Notes: generated by a model not told the origin, from the letters alone. A stretch of 64,000 nt of DNA from Gracilibacillus dipsosauri (GCF_003176895.1 NZ_QGTD01000005.1:310001-374000), one strand, 5' to 3'; shown: positions 42,352 to 51,625, counted from the stretch's first letter. Numbers and translations are program-made.

Positions 42352-43122
42352 TTAAGATCGAGTATTAGCGATGACTTCTTTTAATTTACTTACATTGACT
42401 CTAGCACTATCCAATGGGTCGCCATCAAATTTTTCTTGCTCAATAACGTACCAATTGACTCCTGCTTTTTCCCCTGTTTGCCATAATGTAGCAATATCTA
42501 ATGATCCTTTCCCAATTTCGATGCTTCGTTTTTCACCATTCTCCACCGTCATATCCTTAATATGGAGGGAGACGATCTGTCCTTTATATGCATCGATTAC
42601 TTGTAGTGGATCATTTCCTGCATGTGTTGCCCAGTAACAATCCAGCTCTACCTTCACATTTTCTTGGTTTGTTTCTTCAAAAATGATATCAAAGCCTCGC
42701 TTACCATTTCCTAGATCAAAGAATTCCATATTATGATTATGATAAGCAAACGTAAAGCCTGCTTCTCTACATCTACGACCAATTTCATCCAATTCCTCAG
42801 CAGCTCGATAATAAGCAGCCTCATCACTACGATACTCATCTGGTAAAATCGGACATATAATTAGCTCATTACCAATCGTATGGTTATACTCAAGCGATGC
42901 CTCTAACTGATCTCCGACTAAGGAATCAAATGGCATGTGACTGCCAGCAGCTACAAGCCCTGCTTCATCCATTACTTGTTTTAACTTTTCTGCAGGTGTA
43001 TCGAAAAATCCAGCAAATTGGACCGCTTCATATCCCATCTCTCCCAGTTTTCTTAACGTACCTAAAAAATCATTACTTGTATGTTCTCGAACAGAATATA
43101 ATTGAATAGCAATTTTCCCCAT
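42352..43122 (-). CDS. sugar phosphate isomerase/epimerase family protein (AP endonuclease 2 fold)
   Basis: 256 residues, TIM barrel of the xylose-isomerase-like group. Metal-ligand motifs include YHNHNMEFFD, VELDCYWATHAG, VSLHIKDM, and WYVIEQEKFDGDPL at the end. The start is ATG 43122 with AAAGGAGAGATC upstream. It is the last gene of a five-gene operon with ThuA-like, two Gfo/Idh/MocA proteins and another isomerase. Relatives in such operons act on keto-sugars or inositol-type intermediates. The exact substrate is unknown. Confidence 0.85.
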   Translation of the reverse strand: MGKIAIQLYSVREHTSNDFLGTLRKLGEMGYEAVQFAGFFDTPAEKLKQVMDEAGLVAAGSHMPFDSLVGDQLEASLEYNHTIGNELIICPILPDEYRSDEAAYYRAAEELDEIGRRCREAGFTFAYHNHNMEFFDLGNGKRGFDIIFEETNQENVKVELDCYWATHAGNDPLQVIDAYKGQIVSLHIKDMTVENGEKRSIEIGKGSLDIATLWQTGEKAGVNWYVIEQEKFDGDPLDSARVNVSKLKEVIANTRS

Positions 43123-43139
43123 GTGTTGATCTCTCCTTT

Positions 43140-44180
43140 TTATAGATTGACAGCCTTACCTGTTTCTGCTGATTGATAAAGTCCGTCAATGATTTTTTGG
43201 ATATTCGTTCCTTGCTTCGCATACTCGCCTGTGACATTTCCAGCTAGACAGTCCGCTACAAAAACATGAATTTCTGTTTCATGAGCATTTACCTTTGGCA
43301 AATAAGCTGGTGTAATATCAAGTAGCGTCTCATGCTTCTCCTGGTACATCTTTAATGGAAAGATATCGGCACCACCCTGATTACCCATTAAGGAAACTTG
43401 CATCAGATCATTTTTTTCCACATTCGCAGCAAAGGCTGATTCTAACACGAGTGACGCACCGTTTTTAAAAGTGATCATTCCGATCGCCATGTCTTCTACT
43501 GTGAAATTCTCGTAATCCCATGCTCCTAATAATCCGACACCTTTCTTCGTACCTAACTGTTGATGGGTTTGGCCTAAGACAACGGAAGGTTCAGGATACC
43601 CCATTAAGTATAATGCTGTATCAAGCATATGGACACCAATATCGATTAGTGGGCCACCACCTTGTAATTCCTTATTTGTAAACACTCCCCATCCAGGGAT
43701 TCCACGTCGTCTAATGGCATGAACACGTCCTGCATAAATTTCACCAAGTTCACCTGCATCAATAAAACGTTTCGCTGCTTGTGTTTCCGCTTGATAACGA
43801 TAATGGAAGCCGTACATTAATAATTTTCCTGAAGCAGCTTGAGCATCCTCCATTTCTTTTGCTTCTTGCTGGTTCATAGCAGGAGGCTTTTCACATAGAA
43901 CATGGCAACCAGCCTGAAGGGCTGCGATGGTCGCATCCTTGTGAAATTTGTTAGGAACACATACACTCACCGCGTCTAGCTCTACTTCCTTTAACATTTT
44001 TTCATATTGATCAAAGGCATGTGGGATACCTTTCTCTTCAGCAACTTGCTTCGCTCTCTCATAAGCCACATCAGCAATCGCTACAACCTCTACTTGATCC
44101 GATACACTATGATAAGCTGGAAGATGTACACTTGTTGCAATTCCACCTGCTCCGATTAAGCCTACTCGTAATTTTCCCAT
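43140..44180 (-). CDS. Gfo/Idh/MocA-family NAD(P)-dependent oxidoreductase (a)
   Basis: 346 residues from ATG 44180 (AAAGGG 9 bases upstream). The N-terminal Rossmann domain has VGLIGAGGIATSVHLPAY. The EKPP motif (HVLCEKPPAMNQQEAKEM) carries the active-site Lys, and GGGPLIDIGVHMLDTALYLM includes the catalytic His region. The C-terminal alpha/beta domain is complete. It probably oxidises or reduces a hydroxyl of a sugar or glycoside using NAD(P). It follows the 44197 isomerase gene by 16 bp. Confidence 0.9.
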   Translation of the reverse strand: MGKLRVGLIGAGGIATSVHLPAYHSVSDQVEVVAIADVAYERAKQVAEEKGIPHAFDQYEKMLKEVELDAVSVCVPNKFHKDATIAALQAGCHVLCEKPPAMNQQEAKEMEDAQAASGKLLMYGFHYRYQAETQAAKRFIDAGELGEIYAGRVHAIRRRGIPGWGVFTNKELQGGGPLIDIGVHMLDTALYLMGYPEPSVVLGQTHQQLGTKKGVGLLGAWDYENFTVEDMAIGMITFKNGASLVLESAFAANVEKNDLMQVSLMGNQGGADIFPLKMYQEKHETLLDITPAYLPKVNAHETEIHVFVADCLAGNVTGEYAKQGTNIQKIIDGLYQSAETGKAVNL

Positions 44181-44196
44181 TCTCTTCATCCCTTTC

Positions 44197-45165
44197 TTAT
44201 GCCCACCACATATCTGTGGGGCTTTCGGTAATATTGACTGCCTTTAAGTTTTGGACAGCTCGAGTGAATCCTTCATCAACGGACATAATTGGATCTTCAT
44301 GTTCGATACTAATCACATAATCATAGCCAAATGTTCTTAGGGCACTTATCATATTAGACCAGTCTTGGAGACTGTGCCCACACCCCACAGAGCGGAAATT
44401 CCAAGCTCTTGTTTGGATATTACCGTATGGCTGCATATCTGTTAAACCATACATGTTTACATTGTCTTGATCAATATACGTATCCTTTGCATGGAAATGA
44501 TGAATCGCATTTTCCTTCGCCAAAATTTTGATAGCAGCAACTGGATCAATTCCTTGCCACCATAAGTGACTCGGGTCAAGGTTTGCACCAATTGCAGGGC
44601 TTGTTTTTTCCCTTAGTTTCAACATTGTATAAGGGGTATGTACTAAGAATCCTGCGTGTAATTCAATCCCAATTTTGACCTGGTGCTTTTCTGCTAATTC
44701 CCCAATTTCTTTCCAATAAGGGATGAGTTTTTCCTCCCATTGCCATTCCAAAACATCTGCATACTCTGTTGGCCATGGGGCTACTGGCCAGTTTGGTGCT
44801 TTCGCATTTTCGTGATCTCCAGGAGTACCAGAAAACGTATTGACAACAGGCACCCCCATCAAACCAGCTAGCTCAATGGTTTTTCTTAAAACTATATCAC
44901 TTTCCTTAGCAAATGCTTGATCTGGTGTTAACGGATTTCCGTGACAGCTAAAGGCACTTATCGTTAAGCCGCGATCCTTCACTGCTTCGGAGTAAGCTGC
45001 TCGTTTCTTTTCATCTGCTAAAAGCTCATCTATTTTGCAATGAGCATCTCCTGGATATCCACCTGTTCCAATTTCCACAGCGTCCAACCCATTTGCCTTC
45101 ACATGATCTAGCATTTCTTCAAAGCTTTTTTCTGCAAAAAGCACGGTAAACACACCTAATTTCAT
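44197..45165 (-). CDS. sugar phosphate isomerase/epimerase family protein (322 aa)
   Basis: A TIM-barrel isomerase longer than its paralogue at 42352-43122. Motifs: LDAVEIGTGGYPGDAHCKID, FSCHGNPLTPD, NTFSGTPGDHENAKAPNWPV (an insertion typical of one subgroup), IGIELHAGFLVHTP, GANLDPSHLWWQGID, IHHFHAKDTYIDQ, YVISIEHEDP. The Glu/Asp/His/Glu metal ligands are all present. ATG after GAAAGGAGCATTCTG. It lies between the two oxidoreductase genes, suggesting sequential action on the same carbohydrate. Confidence 0.87.
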   Translation of the reverse strand: MKLGVFTVLFAEKSFEEMLDHVKANGLDAVEIGTGGYPGDAHCKIDELLADEKKRAAYSEAVKDRGLTISAFSCHGNPLTPDQAFAKESDIVLRKTIELAGLMGVPVVNTFSGTPGDHENAKAPNWPVAPWPTEYADVLEWQWEEKLIPYWKEIGELAEKHQVKIGIELHAGFLVHTPYTMLKLREKTSPAIGANLDPSHLWWQGIDPVAAIKILAKENAIHHFHAKDTYIDQDNVNMYGLTDMQPYGNIQTRAWNFRSVGCGHSLQDWSNMISALRTFGYDYVISIEHEDPIMSVDEGFTRAVQNLKAVNITESPTDMWWA

Positions 45166-45180
45166 CAGAATGCTCCTTTC

Positions 45181-46206
45181 TTATAATGAGATATTCTTCT
45201 TCGATTCATTTGCCTCTAATGCTGCTAAAATGATTTTCAATGATTTGTAGCCTTCTTCTCCATCGATAAGTGGTTTTGTATCATTTAATACACTATGAAC
45301 AAAATGATCTACCACACCTGATGATGTTTGCCCACCACTATCATTTGTTTGGATTTGACCTAGATCATAATTTACCTTTGTACCATCTGTAAAACGTGCG
45401 ATAAGGCTATATGTTGGATCATCTTCCAATCGAAGATTTCCTTTTTCCCCATAAATCACTGTGGAGTTATCCTCCCCATCTTTATAAGCCCAGCTTGCCG
45501 TCAATGTTCCGATAATGCCTTTTTCACTACGCAAAATCGTAACAGCCTGATCGTCTACATCGCTATTTTCCTTTGCCGATGATTCAATCATGGATGCTAC
45601 TTCCACAAACTCTGTATCAAGGATGTAACGAATAACATCTGCTTTATGAACACCTAGATCCCCTAGCGCACCAATAAACGCTTCCTCTTTACGGAAGAAC
45701 CAGCTATCTGCTCCGTCAATACTCCATCCTTCTGGTCCACCATGGCCGAATGTCGTGCGGAAGCTATAAATTTTACCTAGGTCGCCATTCGCGATGATTT
45801 CTCGTGCTTTTTGATGACTAGCTACGAAACGTTGGTTATGGGCGATCATTAGTTTTTTGCCAGCTTTCTCACTTGCAGCAATCATTTGCTTTGCCTCTTC
45901 ATCAGATGTCGCCATTGGCTTTTCGCAAAGCACATGTTTACCATTTTCAGCAGCAAAAATGGAAACAGGGGCATGTAGGTAATTTGGTAAACAAACACTG
46001 ACTAAATCGGCATCACTTTCTGTAATTGCCTGCTTATAATCCGTGTACGCCTTTGCTTGGTATTTTTCCGCTGCTTCCTGCGCTCTTTCCTCAATCACAT
46101 CACAAACCGCAACAATCTCAACATTTGGATTCGCATTGTATTCTGGTAAATGACGATGAATGGCAATACTTCCACATCCAATAACAGCAACCTTTAATAA
46201 ACTCAT
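45181..46206 (-). CDS. Gfo/Idh/MocA-family NAD(P)-dependent oxidoreductase (b)
   Basis: 341 residues. Rossmann motif VAVIGCGSIAIHRHLPEYNA, active-site KVLCEKP-like segment HVLCEKPMATSDEEAKQM, and LGDLGVHKADVIRYIL with the catalytic His. ATG after GAGGAGAGGATAAAT. It is distinct in sequence from the enzyme at 43140-44180, so the two probably perform different steps (for example oxidation of one glycoside carbon and reduction after cleavage). It follows the ThuA-like gene by 18 bp. Confidence 0.9.
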   Translation of the reverse strand: MSLLKVAVIGCGSIAIHRHLPEYNANPNVEIVAVCDVIEERAQEAAEKYQAKAYTDYKQAITESDADLVSVCLPNYLHAPVSIFAAENGKHVLCEKPMATSDEEAKQMIAASEKAGKKLMIAHNQRFVASHQKAREIIANGDLGKIYSFRTTFGHGGPEGWSIDGADSWFFRKEEAFIGALGDLGVHKADVIRYILDTEFVEVASMIESSAKENSDVDDQAVTILRSEKGIIGTLTASWAYKDGEDNSTVIYGEKGNLRLEDDPTYSLIARFTDGTKVNYDLGQIQTNDSGGQTSSGVVDHFVHSVLNDTKPLIDGEEGYKSLKIILAALEANESKKNISL

Positions 46207-46224
46207 ATTTATCCTCTCCTCAAC

Positions 46225-46947
46225 TTATGATTTTGGTTCGATTTTTTCTAATGGTTTTGCATTACCGTATGTTGGATACTCTCTACCAACAGGCTTTGCC
46301 CATCTAACCGCATTTTGAATTACTTTTTGCACATCTTTATGGTAATAAGTAGGATAAGTTTCATGACCTGGTCGAAAATAAACTATACGGCCATTCCCTC
46401 TGCGATACGTACATCCTGAGCGGAATACCTCTCCACCTTCAAACCAACTCACCAATACTAGCTCATCTGGGGCAGGGATGTCGAAATGCTCGCCATACAT
46501 TTCTTCCTTATCGATTTCAATAAATTCACCAATTCCGTCCACAATTGGGTGAGTCGGATCTACTACCCACATACGCTCCTTGTCATCTGCTTCGCGCCAT
46601 TTTAGATCACAGCTTGTTCCCATAAGCTTTTTGAAGATTTTCGAAAAGTGACCAGAGTGTAATACGACAAGTCCCATTCCATTTAATACGTGTTCATGGA
46701 TTTTGTTAACGATTTCATCTTTCACCTCATGATGAGCCATATGTCCCCACCATACTAAAACATCTGTTTCTGCCAGCTTTTCTTCTGTTATGCCATGATC
46801 TGGTTCATCTAAAGTTGCCGTATTTACCTCCACATCATCTGCTTCGAGAAACTGCTTAATCGCACCATGAATACCTTCAGGGTAGATTTTGGCAACCTCT
46901 TCGTTTTGTTTTTCGTGTCGATTTTCGTTCCATACTAATACTTTCAC
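46225..46947 (-). CDS. ThuA-domain protein
   Basis: 240 residues of the trehalose-utilisation (ThuA) type, a class I glutamine amidotransferase-like fold. Motifs: [84 protein letters not shown]. The reaction is poorly defined; ThuA proteins participate in metabolism of 3-keto-disaccharides in rhizobia. It starts at GTG 46947 with GAGGAGGAAGAATA upstream and leads the operon. It is divergent from an AraC-family gene. Confidence 0.87.
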   Translation of the reverse strand: MKVLVWNENRHEKQNEEVAKIYPEGIHGAIKQFLEADDVEVNTATLDEPDHGITEEKLAETDVLVWWGHMAHHEVKDEIVNKIHEHVLNGMGLVVLHSGHFSKIFKKLMGTSCDLKWREADDKERMWVVDPTHPIVDGIGEFIEIDKEEMYGEHFDIPAPDELVLVSWFEGGEVFRSGCTYRRGNGRIVYFRPGHETYPTYYHKDVQKVIQNAVRWAKPVGREYPTYGNAKPLEKIEPKS

Positions 46948-46994
46948 TATTCTTCCTCCTCACCTTTCTTATTTGATTATATACTAGTAGATTA

Positions 46995-47022
46995 TTGTCG
47001 CCTTGAACATAAATGATATAAT
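46995..47022 (+). promoter_or_regulatory. candidate sigma-A promoter for the AraC-family gene
   Basis: TTGTCG, a 16-bp spacer and TATAAT, ending about 50 bp before the start codon. The opposite-strand promoter of the ThuA operon must overlap this region. Confidence 0.4.
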
Positions 47023-47072
47023 GAATACATGAACTATTTTGCTAAAATCAATGGTTGAAAAGGATGAAAAAA

Positions 47073-47837
47073 ATGAAAATAGGTTTTTGTGGATATTCTT
47101 ATCACAATTATGCGTACAATACTTCTCATCAATCTCGGTATGTATCCTATTTATTTCGATTACAGATTGATGGTACCGCACAAGTGAAGGTTGGAGGAAA
47201 AGAACACCCAATCGAAAAAGGGGATCTATTGATCGTAAAACCAAATGAAACATATGAGCTTTATGTTGGAGAACAACAAAAAAGTGGAGATTTTCACTTA
47301 TATTGTGAGGGGGAATGGATCGATCAACGTTTCAGGCATGCACCAACCCTCTCAAAGATACACTTAGATGATACACTGCTGGATTTATGGCACCATCTAA
47401 TTATTGAGGAAAGAAGACCTCTTAAAGAAAGAAACAGTGAACTTAACCAGTATTTGCTAAGTGCATTGTGTGTTTCCTTAGAAAGGTCTATTGATCGAAA
47501 AGTTAGTGATATTCATCGCCCATATATCATCACAAGAATGATGAGATATATCGAAGAGCATGCAACAAAACAAGGATTTAAAGTGCAAGATGTAGCTGAC
47601 CATTGTCATCTAAGTGTATCGAGGTGTGTTCACTTATTTAAAGAACATCTGCAAACGACAATTATTGAATATGCTCAATCTATTCGAATATCTACTGCCA
47701 TTAACCAAATGAAATACACGACGATGACACTAGAAAATATTGCGCTAAACTGTGGATTTGGTTCCTATTCCTACTTCCATCGAGTATTTAAGAAGCAATA
47801 TAACATCTCACCTAGAGCCTATCGAGAAAAAATGTAG
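47073..47837 (+). CDS. AraC-family transcriptional regulator
   Basis: About 254 residues. The start is ATG 47073, with GAAAAGG 9 bases upstream; the frame is open to TTG 47055. The N-terminal part is a cupin-like sugar sensor (FRLQIDGTAQVKVGGKEHPI then GDLLIVKPNETYELYVGE). The C-terminal part has the two AraC helix-turn-helix motifs: KVQDVADHCHLSVSRCVHLF and LENIALNCGFGSYSYFHRVF, ending ISPRAYREKM. It is divergent from the ThuA operon, which it most likely activates in response to a saccharide. Confidence 0.9.
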   Translation: MKIGFCGYSYHNYAYNTSHQSRYVSYLFRLQIDGTAQVKVGGKEHPIEKGDLLIVKPNETYELYVGEQQKSGDFHLYCEGEWIDQRFRHAPTLSKIHLDDTLLDLWHHLIIEERRPLKERNSELNQYLLSALCVSLERSIDRKVSDIHRPYIITRMMRYIEEHATKQGFKVQDVADHCHLSVSRCVHLFKEHLQTTIIEYAQSIRISTAINQMKYTTMTLENIALNCGFGSYSYFHRVFKKQYNISPRAYREKM

Positions 47838-47841
47838 GCAT

Positions 47842-48519
47842 CTATCCGGTCATTTCAGATAATATTTTTAAAAGCTCTACACGACTTTTGATATTTAATT
47901 TTTTGTAAATAATCGATAAATAGTTCTTTACGGTACCTTCACTTATTCCTAAATGCTCCGCAATCATTCGGTTTGTCCAGCCTTTTTTCATTAATTGAAT
48001 GATTTGCCATTCTCTCTTATTAAAGTCTTTTCGATGATTAAAATGCTCTTTTATATAGTGAAGTGAGCTTTCACGTTCCATCTTTAATAAGCTATCTAAC
48101 CTTTTGGCAAAATGATGGACCATTTTTTGTGGAGCAACAAATTTTCCATCGATAATAAATCGTAACGTTTCTTTAAATTCGTCTAAACTAGAGCTCTTTA
48201 AAATATACCCATCCGCACAAACTGACAAAACCCGCTCAATCGATTCTTCATCTTCATAGGCAGATAATAGGACAATTTTAATGTTTGGATAAATTTCCTT
48301 TAACTTTTTTGCACATTCCATACCATCCATGATAGGCATATGTATATCCAACAAGCAAAGAAATGGGCGTACTTCCTTTTGCTTAATAAAGTCTATCACC
48401 TCTTGGCCATTAGTTAACTTTCCAATGACGCTAAATTCCTCCATATCCTCAACAAAGCTTGTTATCATATCTCTGAATAGCGTTTGTGCTTCTGCAACTA
48501 CTACTGTATGTTTTACCAT
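47842..48519 (-). CDS. NarL/FixJ-type response regulator
   Basis: 225 residues. The receiver domain has VVVAEAQTLFRDM, phosphoacceptor Asp 58 in LCLLDIHMPIMDGMECAKKL, and the YILKSSS lysine region. The C-terminal LuxR helix-turn-helix is FNKREWQIIQLMKKGWTNRM then IAEHLGISEGTVKNYLSIIY. No histidine kinase gene is adjacent, so it is an orphan in this window. ATG after GGAGGAAGTCAAG. A GTTCTTTTAAAAGAAC palindrome lies 127 bp upstream, of the type bound by SinR. Confidence 0.9.
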   Translation of the reverse strand: MVKHTVVVAEAQTLFRDMITSFVEDMEEFSVIGKLTNGQEVIDFIKQKEVRPFLCLLDIHMPIMDGMECAKKLKEIYPNIKIVLLSAYEDEESIERVLSVCADGYILKSSSLDEFKETLRFIIDGKFVAPQKMVHHFAKRLDSLLKMERESSLHYIKEHFNHRKDFNKREWQIIQLMKKGWTNRMIAEHLGISEGTVKNYLSIIYKKLNIKSRVELLKILSEMTG

Positions 48520-48645
48520 CTTGACTTCCTCCAGTTTTTCATTTACTCATTTCATACTATTATTATTCCTTTTTACATTAGTATGATTCACATTCCCTCA
48601 TGTATGACTATTTTTCCTAATGTTTTTATATTATAAAGCATTTCC

Positions 48646-48661
48646 GTTCTTTTAAAAGAAC
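48646..48661. promoter_or_regulatory. putative SinR-type operator upstream of the response regulator
   Basis: GTTCTTTTAAAAGAAC is a perfect 16-bp palindrome of two inverted GTTCTTT half-sites, the SinR recognition sequence known from Bacillus subtilis (GTTCTYT). It lies between the glycosyltransferase-like gene and the response regulator gene. Confidence 0.5.
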
Positions 48662-48688
48662 ATTAAGTCAAACTTTTTGTTTTTTTGT

Positions 48689-49720
48689 CTATTTTTGTAT
48701 ATGTTGTCGAAACATAGTGACTACTTGTAATAATTCATATGAGAGTACTTTTCCTTCTAAATAACGAACGCACGGATAAACTAAACCCAAGGATAATACT
48801 GGTTTATCGAGAAGAATGGCTTCTGACAACAGGGAATGTTGTCCCTCTTCCCATTCCATATAAAAATCTGCTTGCTTTAAATATTGATAAAGATTATGCT
48901 TTTCCCCTAACAAGACGATTTGATTCTGTAATTGGTATTTATGGATCTCCTCTATGATCTGATAGATGAACGGGGTGTTGCCATATAAATACCATCTAAC
49001 AGATAACTTTTTCTTCTTGATTTCCCGACAAATGTGAATAAATTCATCCAGCTGTTGTGGAGTGGACCAGTTACCAGGTGAAAGAATTCTCATCCCACCT
49101 CTATCTGAAAAACCTTCGCCAATTTTTGCTGCCGCTAGCACCATTTCCAGCTGATGGTTATCTCTCTGATACAATACATTGACACCCGAAGTCTTTTGCC
49201 AATGATAGAAAGAAAATGAATTGGTGATATATCGCCAATTTGGCAACTCTTCTCTCAGGTCTATCAATGGAGATATCACATGAAGATAATAAGTAACTTT
49301 CGCTGTTTCTATTTTTTCTTTTACATAAAAAACGGATACTCCTTGTGAAAAAACCAGGACATGATCATACACTCTTCTATCCAGCTGAATCAACGGACTT
49401 AAATGATTCCAAAAAACAGTTGTAATACTCGGGTAATTAAAGCTTGCGATACGAATGTTCCTTGGAATTGTCAATGGGACAAAGCTAAACTGCCAATAAT
49501 GCTGGTTATTAGATTCATCCTTTTTATTACTTTTTCTTAAGTTAAGAGGAGGTAAGACACTCGCATAATCTTTTAAATATTCGTAAAGACCACGATGGTA
49601 TTCCATCATTTGAACATATACTTGATCTTTTTCCTTATAATGATAATGAAACATGGACTTTATCTGTTGGATAGAGAGAATAGGATCATACGGATCAATC
49701 ACCATTAAAATTTTTTTCAT
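48689..49720 (-). CDS. glycosyltransferase-like protein (343 aa)
   Basis: The start is ATG 49720 with GGAATGGAG upstream; it overlaps the sinR-type gene by 26 bases. The N-terminal half reads as a Rossmann-like half (KKILMVIDPYDPILSIQQIK). The C-terminal half has the GT4-like elements GMRILSPGNWSTPQQLDEFI, IVLLGEKHNLYQYLKQADFY, and a weak E-x7-E stretch (WEEGQHSLLSEAILLDKPVL). It is shorter and more divergent than standard GT4 enzymes, so it may be a glycosyltransferase with altered activity. It belongs to a three-gene operon with a GT4 enzyme and a SinR-like regulator, suggesting polysaccharide or surface-glycan synthesis. Confidence 0.65.
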   Translation of the reverse strand: MKKILMVIDPYDPILSIQQIKSMFHYHYKEKDQVYVQMMEYHRGLYEYLKDYASVLPPLNLRKSNKKDESNNQHYWQFSFVPLTIPRNIRIASFNYPSITTVFWNHLSPLIQLDRRVYDHVLVFSQGVSVFYVKEKIETAKVTYYLHVISPLIDLREELPNWRYITNSFSFYHWQKTSGVNVLYQRDNHQLEMVLAAAKIGEGFSDRGGMRILSPGNWSTPQQLDEFIHICREIKKKKLSVRWYLYGNTPFIYQIIEEIHKYQLQNQIVLLGEKHNLYQYLKQADFYMEWEEGQHSLLSEAILLDKPVLSLGLVYPCVRYLEGKVLSYELLQVVTMFRQHIQK

Positions 49721-50111
49721 TGTTTGACTCCATTCCTTGTATTTGATTGGCAATGCCATCATAATCGCCAACATCTTGACAGGATTGCTTATTTTTCCAA
49801 CGAATAAACTCAAATAGGACTTTATATTCTTCCAATTTCGGTCGATCAATTCCAAGCTTTTTCAATTCATAAACAAAATCATTCCATTCCTTTTCCGCAA
49901 CGAGAGATTCTTTTTCTTCCCCTAGTAATGTAGAAACATCGACATGTAATACTTCTGCTATTTTTTCAACAATATGTATCGACGGGTTACCATTTGAACT
50001 TCTTTCTAGATTACTTAAATAAGATTTTGATATATTCGCTCTTTCGGCTAATTCTGATAATGTCATGTTCTTTTTCTTGCGAATGTCACTTATATTCCTA
50101 CCAATCTTCAT
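49695..50111 (-). CDS. SinR-like transcriptional regulator
   Basis: 138 residues. The N-terminal HTH_3 domain KKKNMTLSELAERANISKSY then LSNLERSSNGNPSIHIVEKI (residues about 12-52) is strikingly like SinR. So is the C-terminal oligomerisation region (EWNDFVYELKKLGIDRPKLE then YKVLFEFIRWKNKQ). It is about 27 residues longer than B. subtilis SinR, with a polar tail. It lies between two glycosyltransferase genes in one operon; in B. subtilis SinR represses the eps exopolysaccharide operon. SinR-type palindromes occur before this operon and before the next gene downstream. No SinI-like gene is seen. Confidence 0.85.
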   Translation of the reverse strand: MKIGRNISDIRKKKNMTLSELAERANISKSYLSNLERSSNGNPSIHIVEKIAEVLHVDVSTLLGEEKESLVAEKEWNDFVYELKKLGIDRPKLEEYKVLFEFIRWKNKQSCQDVGDYDGIANQIQGMESNNEKNFNGD

Positions 50112-50144
50112 TTTTAGTACCTCTGTTCTAATGATCTTTTCACC

Positions 50145-51260
50145 TTATATTCGTTCATCACGTAGCTCTAAATATCTTTGTTCAGTTTCATGTGCAAGAT
50201 TTTTAAGCTCAAATCCACTTTCTAATAATGTTGCTTGGTTTACCTGGATTCGCTTTCTTTCGCTGTATATCCTTTCGATTTTCTCTAGCCATAATAATTT
50301 TTCCTCAATGGAAATATAATCAATTAATTGATAGCCCATATCTACTTCTTTTGTAACCGTATCAGACGCTAGAATCGGAACTCCAGTACCTTGTGCTTCT
50401 ATCAGTGATGTTGAAAAACCATCGTAGAGGGAAGGATAAACAAACACATCAAATGCTTGAATCCATTGCCATTGATTTTCTTCGTTGTTTAAAATATGGA
50501 CATATTCTTTTATTTTATATTGATCTATCTTTTCTTCGATCTCTCTTTGTAATGGACCATCTCCGACAAGCACTAATCTTGCTTGTGGAATTCTTCTTCT
50601 GAATGCAATGAATAAATCCAATAGATAAGAATGGTTTTTTTGCTTTGTCATCTCACCAACATGACCAATTACAAACTCTCGTTCTGTTAACAATAGGTGC
50701 TCGCGCATTTCCTCTCTCGTTGATTTCGAATAACAGAACCTTTCTAGATCGATCGCATTTCTCATCAGCACAGCCTTTTCAGCTTTCCATTTAAACAACC
50801 ATTTAGCAGCATCTGTCGAACATGCAAAGTAATCGGTCGCCAGAAATAAAATAAATAAACCGACAATATTCTTCCGCATTTTTAGACTCCAAGAGCCATC
50901 ATTTGCATTCTGATAGCTGTGTGCTACTCTAACCGGAATACCTACACGTCTTGCTTCTCTTAGAGCAAAGGTACTCCATTGATCTAAATGACTATGTACA
51001 ACTATGTAGAACCGATGCTTCTTAAAGAACTGTCTCAATGATCGTTTATGGGCTAAATATCCTTCCGATAGACTTGGTATTCGGTAAATGTGTCCACCTA
51101 ATTGTCTAATCTCGTTATCAAATTCCCCATCCCCAGTTGTCAAAAAGTCAAACTGAATTTTCTTTCTGTTTATTTTTCGATACACATTCATTAGGAAAGC
51201 TTCTTTTTCTCCATTTTTCATTTCCTCAACAACATGTAATATTCTTAATGCACTCTCCAC
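50145..51260 (-). CDS. glycosyltransferase family 4 (EpsF-like)
   Basis: 371 residues from GTG 51260 (GAGGGGGAT upstream). GT-B fold: an N-terminal domain with ILHVVEEMKNGEKEAFLMNV, FDFLTTGDGEFDNEIRQLGG and VHSHLDQWSTFALREARRVG; a C-terminal domain with IGHVGEMTKQKNHSYLLDLF, LVLVGDGPLQREIEEKIDQY, VFVYPSLYDGFSTSLIEAQG, where the E-x7-E lies in SLYDGFSTSLIEAQ. The layout recalls EpsF of the B. subtilis exopolysaccharide cluster. It probably transfers a sugar nucleotide-derived residue to a lipid-linked glycan at the inner face of the membrane. Confidence 0.88.
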   Translation of the reverse strand: MESALRILHVVEEMKNGEKEAFLMNVYRKINRKKIQFDFLTTGDGEFDNEIRQLGGHIYRIPSLSEGYLAHKRSLRQFFKKHRFYIVVHSHLDQWSTFALREARRVGIPVRVAHSYQNANDGSWSLKMRKNIVGLFILFLATDYFACSTDAAKWLFKWKAEKAVLMRNAIDLERFCYSKSTREEMREHLLLTEREFVIGHVGEMTKQKNHSYLLDLFIAFRRRIPQARLVLVGDGPLQREIEEKIDQYKIKEYVHILNNEENQWQWIQAFDVFVYPSLYDGFSTSLIEAQGTGVPILASDTVTKEVDMGYQLIDYISIEEKLLWLEKIERIYSERKRIQVNQATLLESGFELKNLAHETEQRYLELRDERI

Positions 51261-51342
51261 TAAAATCCCCCTCTCCGCAAAAGACTTTCTCTTAGTCCAT
51301 TGTGCTTCTCTGTTTTTTGTTAATTATTATAATGAACACTTT

Positions 51343-51358
51343 ATTCTTTATAAAGAAC
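51343..51358. promoter_or_regulatory. putative SinR-type operator upstream of glycosyltransferase operon
   Basis: ATTCTTTATAAAGAAC, an inverted pair of [AG]TTCTTT half-sites, 83 bp upstream of the first gene. Same arrangement as 48646-48661. Confidence 0.5.
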
Positions 51359-51493
51359 GCATGTATATATTCTCATGATTTACCTTTTATGTCAACCTAA
51401 ACTTGTACAAAATAGGAAATTCACCCTATTAAATTCTCTTATTGCAATAACCTTAACAACTGTTAGTTTCGATCAATCATTATATTTAACCAT

Positions 51494-51528
51494 AAAAAAA
51501 CACCCCCGAAAGTTAATTTTTTGGGGGG
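51494..51528 (-). terminator. terminator of the xylanase gene
   Basis: Minus-strand stem CCCCCC / GGGGG with an AT-rich loop, followed by TGTTTTTTT. About 100 bp after the stop. Confidence 0.7.
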
Positions 51529-51625
51529 CAGTTCAGTATTTAAACAATTTTTACTTATCACATCATACCTATGCTCACAACCATAACAGATAGCAATTAT
51601 GATCGGAACAATTGTTATGATTTAG

